NCBI GenBank assembly: GCA_024278215.1
Contig: JAJRTR010000140.1
Span: 1 to 64,000 of the forward strand
DNA length: 64,000 bases
Direction: 5' to 3'
DNA from: a bacterium
GTDB lineage: Bacteria > UBP15 > UBA6099 > JAJRTR01
The notes under the pieces are model-generated. The model worked only from the letters and a program-made list of their open reading frames with translations. It was not told where the DNA came from and ran no database searches. A program made the position numbers and the translations under genes. This document shows positions 34,056-42,842 of this stretch, one piece after another (the first letter of the stretch is position 1; every line of letters starts with the position of its first letter).

Positions 34056-34748
34056 TTACTCTTCATCCACCGGATAGGAGAAATAGGCGGCCGCTTCGGT
34101 GTTGTTGGGATCGAGAATGAGGACAGACCAGAAGATGCTGTCGGCGGCCTCATAATCTTCCTGAGCTTCCTTGTTCAGGGCGAGTTCGGTGAGGAAAGAG
34201 ACATCGGTGGGGAAGAGTGCGAGCATTTCTTTGACGAGTTTTTCGGCGGTTTCGTATTTTCCCTGCATTCTGAGCGAATAAGCAAGCCTCAGACTGGCGA
34301 GATAGTTGTTGTCGTCGGCGCTCAGCACCTGGTATGCAAGCTGTTCCACATCGCTGTATTTCTGCTGGGCAAGAAGGGGAAGCATGCAGCCGATTTTCGC
34401 TTCGAGCGATGCCGGCGCTGTTTTGATCACCGCCTTGTAGTAGTCGACCGATTCGTCATAAGACTTATTCAGGTAGTTGAGCCAGGCGAGACGCAGGTTG
34501 ACTGTGTAGCCGTCGGAATAGAGTTCGTAGACAGGGTCCAGCGCGGCGATGGCTTCGTCGTAGTCGCCGTCCTTCTCGTAGTCATAGGAGTCGTAATACG
34601 CATTCTGTATGTCGGTTGCCGCGAGCTTCGTGTCTTGCGAACGGGTTACGCTGGAAGTTGTGAAGACAAGAAGTGCAGCGCCGAGCAGTATTGCGAGTCC
34701 GAAAAACTTCGAGTCGAATAATGTGTTTGTCTTTTGCGGTTGTTTCAT
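34056..34748 (-). CDS. Membrane-anchored TPR protein
   Basis: 230 residues. One N-terminal membrane segment (FFGLAILLGAALLVFTTSSV) precedes about five TPR-like helical pairs (DYDEAIAALDPVYELY, VNLRLAWLNYLNKSYDESVDYYKAVIKTAP, YSDVEQLAYQVLSADD, GKYETAEKLVKEMLALFP). It probably scaffolds protein contacts in the periplasm. It is downstream of the beta-barrel gene with a gap of about 110 bp, so it likely belongs to the urea-transporter/M23 unit. Confidence 0.8.
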   Translation of the reverse strand: MKQPQKTNTLFDSKFFGLAILLGAALLVFTTSSVTRSQDTKLAATDIQNAYYDSYDYEKDGDYDEAIAALDPVYELYSDGYTVNLRLAWLNYLNKSYDESVDYYKAVIKTAPASLEAKIGCMLPLLAQQKYSDVEQLAYQVLSADDNNYLASLRLAYSLRMQGKYETAEKLVKEMLALFPTDVSFLTELALNKEAQEDYEAADSIFWSVLILDPNNTEAAAYFSYPVDEE

Positions 34749-34858
34749 GATGTACCCCTCTTTCTTGTTGTGTTTGTCCGGCTTATGCGTTATTGAAAAA
34801 CGTGCCGAATCGCGTTGATTCGCGCGAGTTTCAGTTGCTCAAAAATAACACGGAACAA

Positions 34859-35722
34859 TCAATTGAACGTATGCCCGAGCATGAGCGTGTAGCTTGTTGA
34901 TGTGGCGGTGTTGTCGGAGCTGGTGTCGTCGAAACGTGTCCGGTTCGCGCCGAGCGTGAGACTGTATAGCTCGGATAGAGCATAGTTGAATTTCACACCG
35001 AAACCGCCCCTCAGGAGTTCCGCTTTGTTGCTGACAACAAAGCCGTCGTTGCCGACACTGAACGCCTGCTTGCCGACCCATCCTGAAACAGTTGTAGTAA
35101 GTTTGTCCCGGTAGAACGTGAATGACTGCTCGGCGGAGAAATAATTCTGCTCGTGGAGATCGGCTTTCTTGGTAAGGTTGATAAGGTTTAACTGCGTAAG
35201 GGCATAAATGTTCCTTTTCGATTTCAGAGTCCGACCGGCCTTGTATGAAATCTGGAAGGCCATGAGGCTCGGCTCGAAATTGTTGTATGAAGAAACGTAG
35301 AGATCGAACTGCGAGTATCTGTCGGTGCGGCTGTAGTCCCCTGTGCCGCCGAACAGGGTGATCACGTTATATTCGTTGATGCTCGCGGTAACAAAATGAC
35401 CGCCGAAGCGGGTTTTCTTTTCTTTTGTATAATTTGTGAGTACGAACGTGTAGTCGCGCTGGTCGTAGTCATAGCCCGACCAGTAGTCGATATTGGTGAT
35501 GTCCATACCAAACTCATAAGACCTGTTGTCGCCGATGCCGCGATAGAAATAGAAACCGGATGTTTCGGCGCTGTCCTTATAGATCGAATTGTCGTAGCTG
35601 ATAGGCACAAGGTAGATCATGCCGCTGGTTGTAGTTGTTGTGGTGGTATCCAGCGCGGCGGCGGGCATAGCGAAGAAAACAAGCGCTATGACCATGGCGA
35701 TATTACTTGCGAATCTTTTCAT
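34859..35722 (-). CDS. Outer-membrane beta-barrel protein
   Basis: 287 residues from ATG 35722 (AGGAG upstream), signal peptide (IAMVIALVFFAMPAAALD). The mature part alternates amphipathic strands with aromatic girdles (YSRTDRYSQFDLYVSSYNNFEPSLMAFQISYKA, YALTQLNLINLTKK, QSFTFYRDKLTTTVSGWVG) and ends in YTLMLGHTFN, a terminal strand suited to Bam recognition, though with Asn at the very end rather than Phe. The start overlaps the upstream urea-transporter/M23 gene by 20 bp, so the two are coupled. Confidence 0.78.
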   Translation of the reverse strand: MKRFASNIAMVIALVFFAMPAAALDTTTTTTTSGMIYLVPISYDNSIYKDSAETSGFYFYRGIGDNRSYEFGMDITNIDYWSGYDYDQRDYTFVLTNYTKEKKTRFGGHFVTASINEYNVITLFGGTGDYSRTDRYSQFDLYVSSYNNFEPSLMAFQISYKAGRTLKSKRNIYALTQLNLINLTKKADLHEQNYFSAEQSFTFYRDKLTTTVSGWVGKQAFSVGNDGFVVSNKAELLRGGFGVKFNYALSELYSLTLGANRTRFDDTSSDNTATSTSYTLMLGHTFN

Positions 35723-37925
35723 TCTCGTTTCTCCTGAATTCGTATTCGCCGGCGACGATTCTCTTGAAGCCGACCTGATCGTCGAGTTCGACATGTGTCT
35801 TTATGTCGACACCGAGCGTCTTCGACCTGACGCTGCCCTCGATAGTGTTTCTGCCGGTAAAGTGCAGGCGGCAATCGACGCGTGCGAGGTCGAACTTAAA
35901 GGAATTAAGGAAGAGGAAGAACTCCCTGCGCGGCCCCGTCACGACCGACCCCACCGGCAGGCGGTCACACCATGACATGTCGTTCATCTGCAGCAGCGGC
36001 AGCCTGGGCACTGCCATGAATATGTGTTTCAGGTACTTGTCTGCGCCCTGTGTGTGATAGATATAGAAAGTGTCTTCATGCCTGCCGAAGTAGAGGCGGC
36101 CCCTGCCGGAATCGAAATAAAATGTTCCGTCCGGCGCCATCTTCACTTTCAGGCGTAGTTCATCTATCCTGCGACCTGCCCTGTACACATCATACACGAA
36201 ACTGTCGTCGAGCATAAACGACATCCTTGTTTCAATGCTTTTTTCAGGGTTAAGTGTCTCGATCTCTGTTTTTTCTTCAGGTAGTCCGTTGGCGAAAAAC
36301 TTTTTGTCCTTGAGATAATTCGAGAAAGTGAAGGGGATAGTAGCCGAGCCGACGCCCTCCGCGGCCTGCGCCTGAACGTGGATGTGCGGCTGCGGCGAGT
36401 AGCCCGAGTTGCCGCATTTGCCCAGAAGCGCACCTTTCTCGACCCACTGTCCTTCGACAACCCTGATTGAATCGTGCGCGAAGTGCGATATCTCGACATA
36501 GAAAGCGCGCTCGTCCCTGATAATCACAAGGTTGCCCCATGTGTTGGACTTGTCGATCGTGCCGATGGGGTTGTCCGGCAGATTCGCGACGACCTTGACA
36601 ACGCGCCCGCGGATGGGCGACAGAACGCTTTTCCTGTAAGCGTAGTAGTCCTCGAGTTCGCCGCCGCTGTCGCGACGGCTGCGACCGTCCGCGTCGACGA
36701 TGATGAAATCATAAGCGTGGCGCCAGCTCCCCCTGTGTGTCCATTCTCCGTCGAAGCCCTGCCACACATGCCATTTGCCGGTGAACGGCAGCGCGATCGT
36801 CAATCCCGCGGCACCGAACCGCCGCGAGCCGGCGATAAAGTAATCCAGCGTTTCCTCCGGTGTCGATTTTATGTATCTCGCCACCATCGGATTGTGCACG
36901 ACTCCCAGTACATAGACGAATGACATCGTGATGAAGTTGAACGGGATCGTGAAGCCCGGTATTCCATAGTATGACCAGAAAACTTCCATCGCTTTGAGCA
37001 GCAACGTCGACACGAGAACCGCGACAATGGCAAGCGCGTAGCTCCTGACCGACGGCACGAGAAAGATGCCACCTATCGCCATTGCAATCAATATGTAATT
37101 GAAATGGAATATGTTCGAGAACGCCTGTTCGAACGAACCCGTGAGGCAGCCGGTCATGATCGTGCCTGTGTAATAGCCCACCACGGCGAGCATGAAAAGT
37201 ATTCGCGAGCAGCACAGTATTACCAGCGTAATCGCTATGCCGGGCAGAACATAGGGTAGAAGAAATATCGTACCCATCGACTTGAAGAAACCGGAGAGCC
37301 AGAGCGGCAGATACCATTGCAGGCCTGATGTCCAGTGGCTGTAGAAACCGCCCGCAAAAAGGTTCGCGTAGTTGGACGACGCCAGATATGTGACGGACGC
37401 CACGATCGCGAAAGGCAGGCTGAGTATGGGCAGTTTGAAGTTGTAATAGAAAAAACTGTTGAGCATTATGGACAGCAGAAGTGTGAATATACCGGCTGTG
37501 ATCACGATGAAAACAGTGAGCATGGAAAGCTTGAAAAGAAAACCGACGGCGAGCCCCGAAAGCAGCGGGTTGTATGTGTAGAAGCCGGAATTGAGAAAGG
37601 TTTCGTCCATGTTGATAAGCTTTGCGAAGGCGTATGCGGCCATGACGGAGATGATCCCCGAAACGGCGATATTCGGATTGAAAAGTGTGATCAGGAAAAA
37701 GATAAGGCCGATTGGCGCGCTGTTGAAGAAGAGTATTTCCGAGTAGCTTTTTACGATGGCGGTCAGGTGGAGCGCGAGAGTCGAGTTGTTGAAACGTGCT
37801 GTGAGCGACGACAGGGTGGACTCGCCGCCCGGCGCGCCCGGCGAGAACCGGCCGGCTTCATTGTTCCCGTTTTGACCTGTTCCAGCCGGTGGCTCGAATG
37901 AAAGTTGACCCGGCGTTTGTGTCAT
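35703..37925 (-). CDS. Urea-transporter-like membrane domain fused to M23 metallopeptidase domain
   Basis: 740 residues. After a hydrophilic N-tail, residues 50-345 hold about ten membrane segments with urea-transporter features: SAPIGLIFFLITLFNPN, GFYTYNPLLSGLAVGFL and a second half NFITMSFVYVLGVVHNP. Residues 370-560 form a LytM/M23 domain with RHAYDFIIVDADG (H-x3-D zinc motif), LSPIRGRVVKVVANLPDN, GNLVIIRDERAFYVEISHFAHDS and SPQPHIHVQAQ (H-x-H). The last 170 residues are beta-rich. M23 enzymes cleave peptidoglycan peptides; urea transporters form channels. It leads an operon with a beta-barrel and a TPR protein. Which substrate the channel passes is unknown. Confidence 0.8.
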   Translation of the reverse strand: MTQTPGQLSFEPPAGTGQNGNNEAGRFSPGAPGGESTLSSLTARFNNSTLALHLTAIVKSYSEILFFNSAPIGLIFFLITLFNPNIAVSGIISVMAAYAFAKLINMDETFLNSGFYTYNPLLSGLAVGFLFKLSMLTVFIVITAGIFTLLLSIMLNSFFYYNFKLPILSLPFAIVASVTYLASSNYANLFAGGFYSHWTSGLQWYLPLWLSGFFKSMGTIFLLPYVLPGIAITLVILCCSRILFMLAVVGYYTGTIMTGCLTGSFEQAFSNIFHFNYILIAMAIGGIFLVPSVRSYALAIVAVLVSTLLLKAMEVFWSYYGIPGFTIPFNFITMSFVYVLGVVHNPMVARYIKSTPEETLDYFIAGSRRFGAAGLTIALPFTGKWHVWQGFDGEWTHRGSWRHAYDFIIVDADGRSRRDSGGELEDYYAYRKSVLSPIRGRVVKVVANLPDNPIGTIDKSNTWGNLVIIRDERAFYVEISHFAHDSIRVVEGQWVEKGALLGKCGNSGYSPQPHIHVQAQAAEGVGSATIPFTFSNYLKDKKFFANGLPEEKTEIETLNPEKSIETRMSFMLDDSFVYDVYRAGRRIDELRLKVKMAPDGTFYFDSGRGRLYFGRHEDTFYIYHTQGADKYLKHIFMAVPRLPLLQMNDMSWCDRLPVGSVVTGPRREFFLFLNSFKFDLARVDCRLHFTGRNTIEGSVRSKTLGVDIKTHVELDDQVGFKRIVAGEYEFRRNENEKIRK

Positions 37926-38293
37926 CGTTACTTACCTCTTATTTGTTGCTTTGAGTCGAAAAATTTTCAAAGTGAAAGCCGTAGCTTCCGGAGCCTGCGT
38001 TCGCAAGGTGGACCTTGGGAACGAGTGAAAAAAACAATCAAAGTGGGCGGGTGCGCCGTGCCTCGCCTTTATCCCGCATATTTCACCAATGCGGGCAAAA
38101 ATCGGGAGAATGCCTGTAATACAAGGCGCGGCAAATGAGTGGTGAGGGAGCATACTGTCAGGTATGTGACCGATCCCGAATCGCCGCCGCAACGCGGTAG
38201 AACAGGCGTTATCGCGATTTTCCGGTTTTCTTTGTGAGAAATCCGGGTTATACATCTTGCGCATTTTAAAGTGTGACATGGCACTATCATTTC
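37926..38293. other. Intergenic region made of REP-like repeats
   Basis: Separates two leftward genes. It contains AAGGTGGACCTTGGGAACGAG (inverted relative to similar sequence near 2523), a CCCGCAT...ATGCGGG palindrome at 38073-38095 that recurs near 41197, and the repeat at 38143-38250. No gene was seen. Confidence 0.6.
38143..38250 (+). repeat. REP-like dispersed repeat, copy 2 (partner at 2363-2469)
   Basis: Same order of blocks as copy 1, with a few substitutions and two small indels near its left end. The stem CCGG(T)TTTCT-TTGTG-AGAAATCCGG is retained with one mismatch. Confidence 0.8.
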
Positions 38294-39646
38294 TCAGTCG
38301 AGAACCAGCCTTTCCGGCAGTCGTTCGCGGCGTTCGATGTCGGAGAGGTCTTCCGCCTCGCGTATAACGTCGACCTGACCGTCCTCGCCAATCAGCACCA
38401 CGTTGGGCCTGTACTCGATGAACTGCATCCACTGCGTCACATTATACGCGCCGACCGGCGATATGATAAGGCGCACGCCTCGCTTTAGAGGCGGAAGTTG
38501 CACGCTTTCGTCGATCACGTCGATGTTCATGCACATGGGTCCGTAGATGACCGAGTTTTCGTTGGGGCCGCTCACTTCGCGGTCCATCTCGATGTTGAAC
38601 TTGTACCAGTTGGATGTGAACAGGACATTTATGCCGCCGTCGATGATGTAGGAGCGTCGGCCGTCGGGCAGTCGTTTTGTCGCAATAACAGTGGATATCA
38701 GGTAGCCTGCTTCCTCGACCATTGCGCGGCCCGGTTCGAGAATAAGCTTCGGTGTGTCGCCCGGCCTGAGACTGTTGTAGAGCGCGTCTGTTATCCGCTC
38801 CGCGTACTCGTCGATTGACGGTATCGCAATATCAGGCGGCAGGTAGATGCCTTTGAGCCGGTTTTTTGTGGGCAGCCCGCCGCCGATGTCCAGGTATTCG
38901 ATTTCGTAGTTAAACTTATCTTTAAGTTCATAAGAGAACCTGACCATCTTCTCGACTTCCACCGCGTATGCGTTCGGTTCCATAATGAAAGTGCCGATAT
39001 GACAGTGGAGACCGCGGATTTTGAGGTGCCCACGCGAGTAGATTCTCTTAACGGCATCCATCGCCTGGCCGGAATCGAGGTTGAAGCCGAAACGCGACCA
39101 CTGCGGTTTGATGCCGGTGTCCATGTTGAGGCGGATACCGATGCCGACCTGCCTGCCTTCCCCGGCGGCGATCTGCTCGAGGTCCGCGATCTCGTCGAGA
39201 TGGTCCACGTGTATCATCGCCCCCTCGCGCACAGCCGTTCTCAGCGCGGCCGGCGACTTGTGCGGCCCGTTGAAGATAATGTCCTCGCCCGCGATGCCCA
39301 GCTTGCGTGCCTTGTCGTATTCCATCCCCGAGACGACCTCGGCGATAGCGCCTTCCTGGTGCATCACGGCGCAGATGGCCGAGATGTAATTGGTTTTGTA
39401 CGACCAGCCGAATGTGACATCCGGGTAGCGCGTCGAGAACGCGCCGCTCACCTCGCGGAACTTAGCCCGCAACGCCTTCTCGGAGAATACGAACAGGGGC
39501 GAGCCGTATTCTTTCGCCAGCTCGTCGACAGTCACCCCGTCGATCTCCGTACACACCCTCTTCATATACGCTGGACTGTTCCCATACTTGTTCATCAGGC
39601 CCGTGCGCAGCCTCTTTATTACCGGTTTTTCATACAGCATCTTCAT
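38294..39646 (-). CDS. PLP-dependent decarboxylase, LysA/BtrK-like (fold type III)
   Basis: 450 residues. The alanine-racemase-like barrel has PLP-lysine in GWSYKTNY (about residue 84), GLHCHIGT, YLDIGGGLP and LILEPGRAMVEE (phosphate and cofactor contacts), and Cys in GPMCMNIDVI corresponding to the C-terminal active-site Cys region. LysA decarboxylates meso-diaminopimelate; BtrK decarboxylates a carrier-bound glutamate. The neighbouring ATP-grasp ligase and PqqD-like protein favour a non-LysA role acting on a carried amino acid (inference). It overlaps the ATP-grasp gene by 17 bp, last in the operon. Confidence 0.85.
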   Translation of the reverse strand: MKMLYEKPVIKRLRTGLMNKYGNSPAYMKRVCTEIDGVTVDELAKEYGSPLFVFSEKALRAKFREVSGAFSTRYPDVTFGWSYKTNYISAICAVMHQEGAIAEVVSGMEYDKARKLGIAGEDIIFNGPHKSPAALRTAVREGAMIHVDHLDEIADLEQIAAGEGRQVGIGIRLNMDTGIKPQWSRFGFNLDSGQAMDAVKRIYSRGHLKIRGLHCHIGTFIMEPNAYAVEVEKMVRFSYELKDKFNYEIEYLDIGGGLPTKNRLKGIYLPPDIAIPSIDEYAERITDALYNSLRPGDTPKLILEPGRAMVEEAGYLISTVIATKRLPDGRRSYIIDGGINVLFTSNWYKFNIEMDREVSGPNENSVIYGPMCMNIDVIDESVQLPPLKRGVRLIISPVGAYNVTQWMQFIEYRPNVVLIGEDGQVDVIREAEDLSDIERRERLPERLVLD

Positions 39647-40685
39647 GGCAGTATTCCCCCGTTGTGACTATTTCCTGAAATGGTTTCATGTCCGTAACAA
39701 CTTCATAAGTGTACCTTACATAGAGCTTGCCCGACTCGTAGTCGCGTGCCTTCGGGATAGGCATATCAAACGCACTGCGCAACATGTTCGACGGGAGATT
39801 CACACCGACTCCTGTCGCGAAAAACGACCATGCGGGCAGCCTCGGGTTGATCTCGATCAGGTATACCTCACCGCTGTCGACCATGCACTCAAGCTCGAAC
39901 GCGCCTTTCCACTTATATTCGGAAATGAACTTCGCCGCCGCTTCGAGCATCTCCTCGTTCCTGATTGTCACGCCGGTCCATATCTTGCCGAGTGAAGTGA
40001 CCCCCATCTTTTTTATGCCGACCATGCCGAGATTTTCGCCCGTGCCGTCGCCCAGTCCGACAACATTAAGCTCTTCGCCTTTCACCATCTGCTGCACTAT
40101 TATCGGGTAGCCCCATTCGGCGACAATCGAGTTGTAGTAGCTCGCCGCCTGCATCGACGTGTACGCGCAATACGCTTTGTAGAACGCGCCCTTGATCATG
40201 ACCGGATATCCGATTTCGTCCAGCGCGGACTGCAAGTCTTCGTGTGATGAAACAACTCTCGTGGCCGGGATTCTTATGCCGATGGTTTTCGCCACATCCT
40301 CGAGGCGGTCTTTGCCCCTGAGCCTGAACTGCTCCATAGTCGGCACGACCGTTTTTATACCCATATTTTCGAGTTCTTCGCCATATTTTGTGAAGAATGG
40401 CAGCTCGACATCGAGCGAAGGGATGACAAAATCCAGCCCGTATGTCGACTTGATATACGCGAGACGTTCCATGTAGGCGTCGCGCCCGCCGGACGGGTAA
40501 GGCATGATGTAGGACTTGTCCATCAGCCAGTCCAGATATATGCCCGGCTCCATCGCGTCGTATGCGAGGCCGACGACTTTCACATTCAATTCACTGTCTT
40601 CCCGGAGCGACCTCGCCACCCCGACACCCGGGCCGGGATTGTCGACCGCGTTGATTCCCGTTACGCCGATAATCAGGTCTTTCAC
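39630..40685 (-). CDS. ATP-grasp domain ligase
   Basis: 351 residues. GTG 40685 was chosen over GTG 40697 because GAGG stands 6 nt before it and the N-terminus KDLIIGVTGINAVDNPGPGVGVARSL is the usual start of this group. ATP-grasp motifs: YPVMIKGAFYKAYCAY, YPIIVQQMVKGEELNVVGLGDG, KGAFELECMVD and VYLIEINPRLPAW (Mg-binding Glu/Asn). ATP-grasp enzymes join an acid to an amine or thiol through acyl-phosphate. It lies 8 bp after the PqqD-like gene and overlaps the decarboxylase, so all three are co-expressed. Confidence 0.87.
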   Translation of the reverse strand: MKDLIIGVTGINAVDNPGPGVGVARSLREDSELNVKVVGLAYDAMEPGIYLDWLMDKSYIMPYPSGGRDAYMERLAYIKSTYGLDFVIPSLDVELPFFTKYGEELENMGIKTVVPTMEQFRLRGKDRLEDVAKTIGIRIPATRVVSSHEDLQSALDEIGYPVMIKGAFYKAYCAYTSMQAASYYNSIVAEWGYPIIVQQMVKGEELNVVGLGDGTGENLGMVGIKKMGVTSLGKIWTGVTIRNEEMLEAAAKFISEYKWKGAFELECMVDSGEVYLIEINPRLPAWSFFATGVGVNLPSNMLRSAFDMPIPKARDYESGKLYVRYTYEVVTDMKPFQEIVTTGEYCHEDAV

Positions 40686-40693
40686 GCTGCACC

Positions 40694-41032
40694 TCACAGT
40701 AGTTTGATGTATCTCAACTGGTCGACAAAGTCGGTCGCGTCGCGCTCCGCCTCATCTTTCTCAACGATAAAAAGTTCCGTCAGTCTCAGGGCTATCTCCT
40801 CCATCGTTTTTCTCTCCTTCAGCCCTTTCAGAACTTCGAGTCCCGTACTGTTGACGGTAAAACTCTCGCCGGTCGTCGGGTCGAACACGAAACCTTCTTC
40901 ATTTATTGCCAGAAGATACAGGCGTCCCATTTCTGCGCCTTCGACCACCGCCGCTCCCTCGCGGGGTTCCGCCGCGGGCAGGCCATTCTCCGGACCTGAA
41001 ACCCGCCCGGTTTCCGATTCCATGTTATCCAT
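40694..41032 (-). CDS. PqqD-like peptide/carrier-binding protein
   Basis: 112 residues. The 40-residue N-terminal tail is disordered and Glu/Gly-rich (ATG 41023 is a second possible start). Then comes a PqqD fold: LLAINEEGFVFDPTTGESFTVNSTGLEVLKGLKERKTMEEIALRLTELF...ATDFVDQLRYIKLL, including the xGxSFxVNxTGxxVLxxL core. PqqD domains bind leader peptides of ribosomal natural products or serve as partner modules in HPr-kinase/ATP-grasp systems. No radical SAM maturase is adjacent (the nearest, mtaB, modifies tRNA). Confidence 0.83.
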   Translation of the reverse strand: MDNMESETGRVSGPENGLPAAEPREGAAVVEGAEMGRLYLLAINEEGFVFDPTTGESFTVNSTGLEVLKGLKERKTMEEIALRLTELFIVEKDEAERDATDFVDQLRYIKLL

Positions 41033-41040
41033 TTGTTTCG

Positions 41041-41166
41041 TCAGCGTACTTGCGTCCCGAGGAGTACGAGCGATCCGCAGATAAAATGCAGGTTCGCGTT
41101 CGTGAAGTGCGGATCAGCATCTTCCGGCACCGATATTGCCGCCGCCGTCAATAATAATGTGTCCAT
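41041..41166 (-). CDS. Possible 41-aa peptide gene directly upstream of pqqD-like gene
   Basis: The leftward frame ATG 41166 to TGA 41041 codes MDTLLLTAAAISVPEDADPH followed by FTNANLHFICGSLVLLGTQVR. It stops 8 bp before the PqqD-like start, the spacing of co-translated genes. No strong ribosome site precedes it (only GGTG about 12 nt away). It could be a small precursor for the PqqD/ATP-grasp/decarboxylase enzymes, a leader peptide, or a chance frame. Confidence 0.35.
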   Translation of the reverse strand: MDTLLLTAAAISVPEDADPHFTNANLHFICGSLVLLGTQVR

Positions 41167-41288
41167 GTTGACCGCGCACCGGTGGATCGGCACTTAACCC
41201 GCATTGGTAAAATATGCGGATTGATGCTTTTGTACAGGACGTTTCCGCCGCCCCTTCCCGTAAGATTTAAAAATTCATCCGCAAATTT

Positions 41289-41317
41289 TTATTGTGCACT
41301 CGAATGAATTGTTGCAA
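41289..41317 (-). promoter_or_regulatory. Possible promoter of the PqqD/ATP-grasp/decarboxylase unit
   Basis: Read leftward: TTGCAA (41312-41317), a 17-bp spacer and CAATAA (41289-41294). Moderate match. It lies 123 bp before the 41-codon ORF. Confidence 0.35.
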
Positions 41318-41444
41318 ACAAAAAACCTGTGGCCTATTCATGTGAGGATTCAAGCGAATGATTATATTCATATCCTATATGATACGAATATCTGCTGAAA
41401 AGTTAAATCAAATCTGTGTGATGTTGGTCACAACGAAATCCGGG

Positions 41445-42842
41445 TTAGCCGCTTACGGCGCGATAAGGACCCGCGCATCTTCCGGGACTGTCGCCCGGAA
41501 GATGGGGCATAATCACAACCTCGCCGCCCAGGCCACCGGAGACAGGTTCAGTGATCCGGCAGACGACCAACTTACCCATAAGTTCATCGTCACCTTCCGC
41601 GTATATGCGCAAATAATTTCTCGTCAGACCTGTGAGCAGGCCGTTTTTGCCGTCGCGGCGTTTCTCGAAAAGGACTTCCAACTCCCTGCCGATGAAACGC
41701 GCCCGGAATCTCGCCGCCAGTTCCCCGCGCAAAGCCCTCATTCTCAAGCTACGGTTCTTTTTGATTTCCTCCTGCACCTGACCGGGCATCTCCGCCGCCG
41801 TCGTGCCCGGTCTCTTCGAGTATCGAAATACGTGCATGTAACCCAGCGAAAGTCTGTCAGCAAGTTTATATGTTTCATCGAACGCCGCTTCTGTTTCGCC
41901 CGGAAAGCCTACTATCACATCCGCGCCCACATTGACATCCGGGAACATGTCCCGTAGCCGCAACACCGTTGTCGCGAACTCGTCCGCAGTGTAGTCGCGT
42001 TTCATGGCCCTGAGTATCCCGTCGTCTCCGCTCTGGAGTGAAATGTGGAAGTGGTCGCAGAGTTTGTCCCTCACGGCATCGAGTGTCTCGAACAGTTCTT
42101 CGCTGAATTCTTTCGGGTCTATGGAACTTAGCCTGATGCGGGAGAGCCCCTCGACTTCATATAAGCGGCGCAGCAGCGCTGCAAGTGTTGTGCGCGGCTC
42201 GAGGTCAAGCCCGTAACGCCCGATATGGATACCGACGACCACGACTTCCCTGTAGCCGTTGGCGGCGAAACGCTCGGCCTGGGCGATCACTTCGCCAGTC
42301 GGCGCGCTCCGGCTCCTGCCCCTCGCGTACGGTACGATGCAATAAGAACAGCGCTTGTTGCAGCCTTCGTGTATGCGCAGGAACGCTTTCGTGTAATTCG
42401 CGAACGAGTCGACCGGCGCCGGCCTGAACTCGCGTTCATCGAAAATGTCGGGGACCGCCGGCATCGGCACAGGTCCCGACTCATTGCTTACGAGTTGCTC
42501 CAGCATGTTCGGGATTTCCTCTTTTCGCGCGCTTCCGACGACGAGGTCCAGCCCCGGAAGCTCCCGCCGCACATCTTCCGGATGTGTCTGCGGATAGCAG
42601 CCCGCGACAACGACGCGCACCCCCGGGCACCGCTCCTTGTGCTTGAGCGCGCGCCTGACCATCTGGCGTGCCTGGTGGTCGGTCTTTCCGGTCACCGAGC
42701 ACGTGTTCACAACGTAAACATCCGCCTCTTCACGAAAAGGCACTGTTGTGTAGCCCGACCGCTCGAACGCTTCCCTTATCGCTTCACTGTCCACCTGATT
42801 GAGCTTGCAGCCAAGTGTGTATATCGCAACTTTTTTTGTCAT
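41445..42842 (-). CDS. mtaB: tRNA threonylcarbamoyladenosine methylthiotransferase MtaB
   Basis: 465 residues. UPF0004 domain with KKVAIYTLGCKLNQVDSE, NTCSVTGKTDHQARQ and VVAGCYPQ (three Cys for the auxiliary cluster). Radical SAM domain with CNKRCSYC. The substrate region GVDVIVGFPGE-type sequence (GADVIVGFPGETEAAFDET) and HVFRYSKRPGT follow, and a TRAM domain lies at the end. The TLGCKLNQ start distinguishes MtaB from MiaB and RimO. It converts t6A37 to ms2t6A37 in tRNA. The C-terminal tail is slightly long and Gly/Pro-rich. Confidence 0.93.
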   Translation of the reverse strand: MTKKVAIYTLGCKLNQVDSEAIREAFERSGYTTVPFREEADVYVVNTCSVTGKTDHQARQMVRRALKHKERCPGVRVVVAGCYPQTHPEDVRRELPGLDLVVGSARKEEIPNMLEQLVSNESGPVPMPAVPDIFDEREFRPAPVDSFANYTKAFLRIHEGCNKRCSYCIVPYARGRSRSAPTGEVIAQAERFAANGYREVVVVGIHIGRYGLDLEPRTTLAALLRRLYEVEGLSRIRLSSIDPKEFSEELFETLDAVRDKLCDHFHISLQSGDDGILRAMKRDYTADEFATTVLRLRDMFPDVNVGADVIVGFPGETEAAFDETYKLADRLSLGYMHVFRYSKRPGTTAAEMPGQVQEEIKKNRSLRMRALRGELAARFRARFIGRELEVLFEKRRDGKNGLLTGLTRNYLRIYAEGDDELMGKLVVCRITEPVSGGLGGEVVIMPHLPGDSPGRCAGPYRAVSG

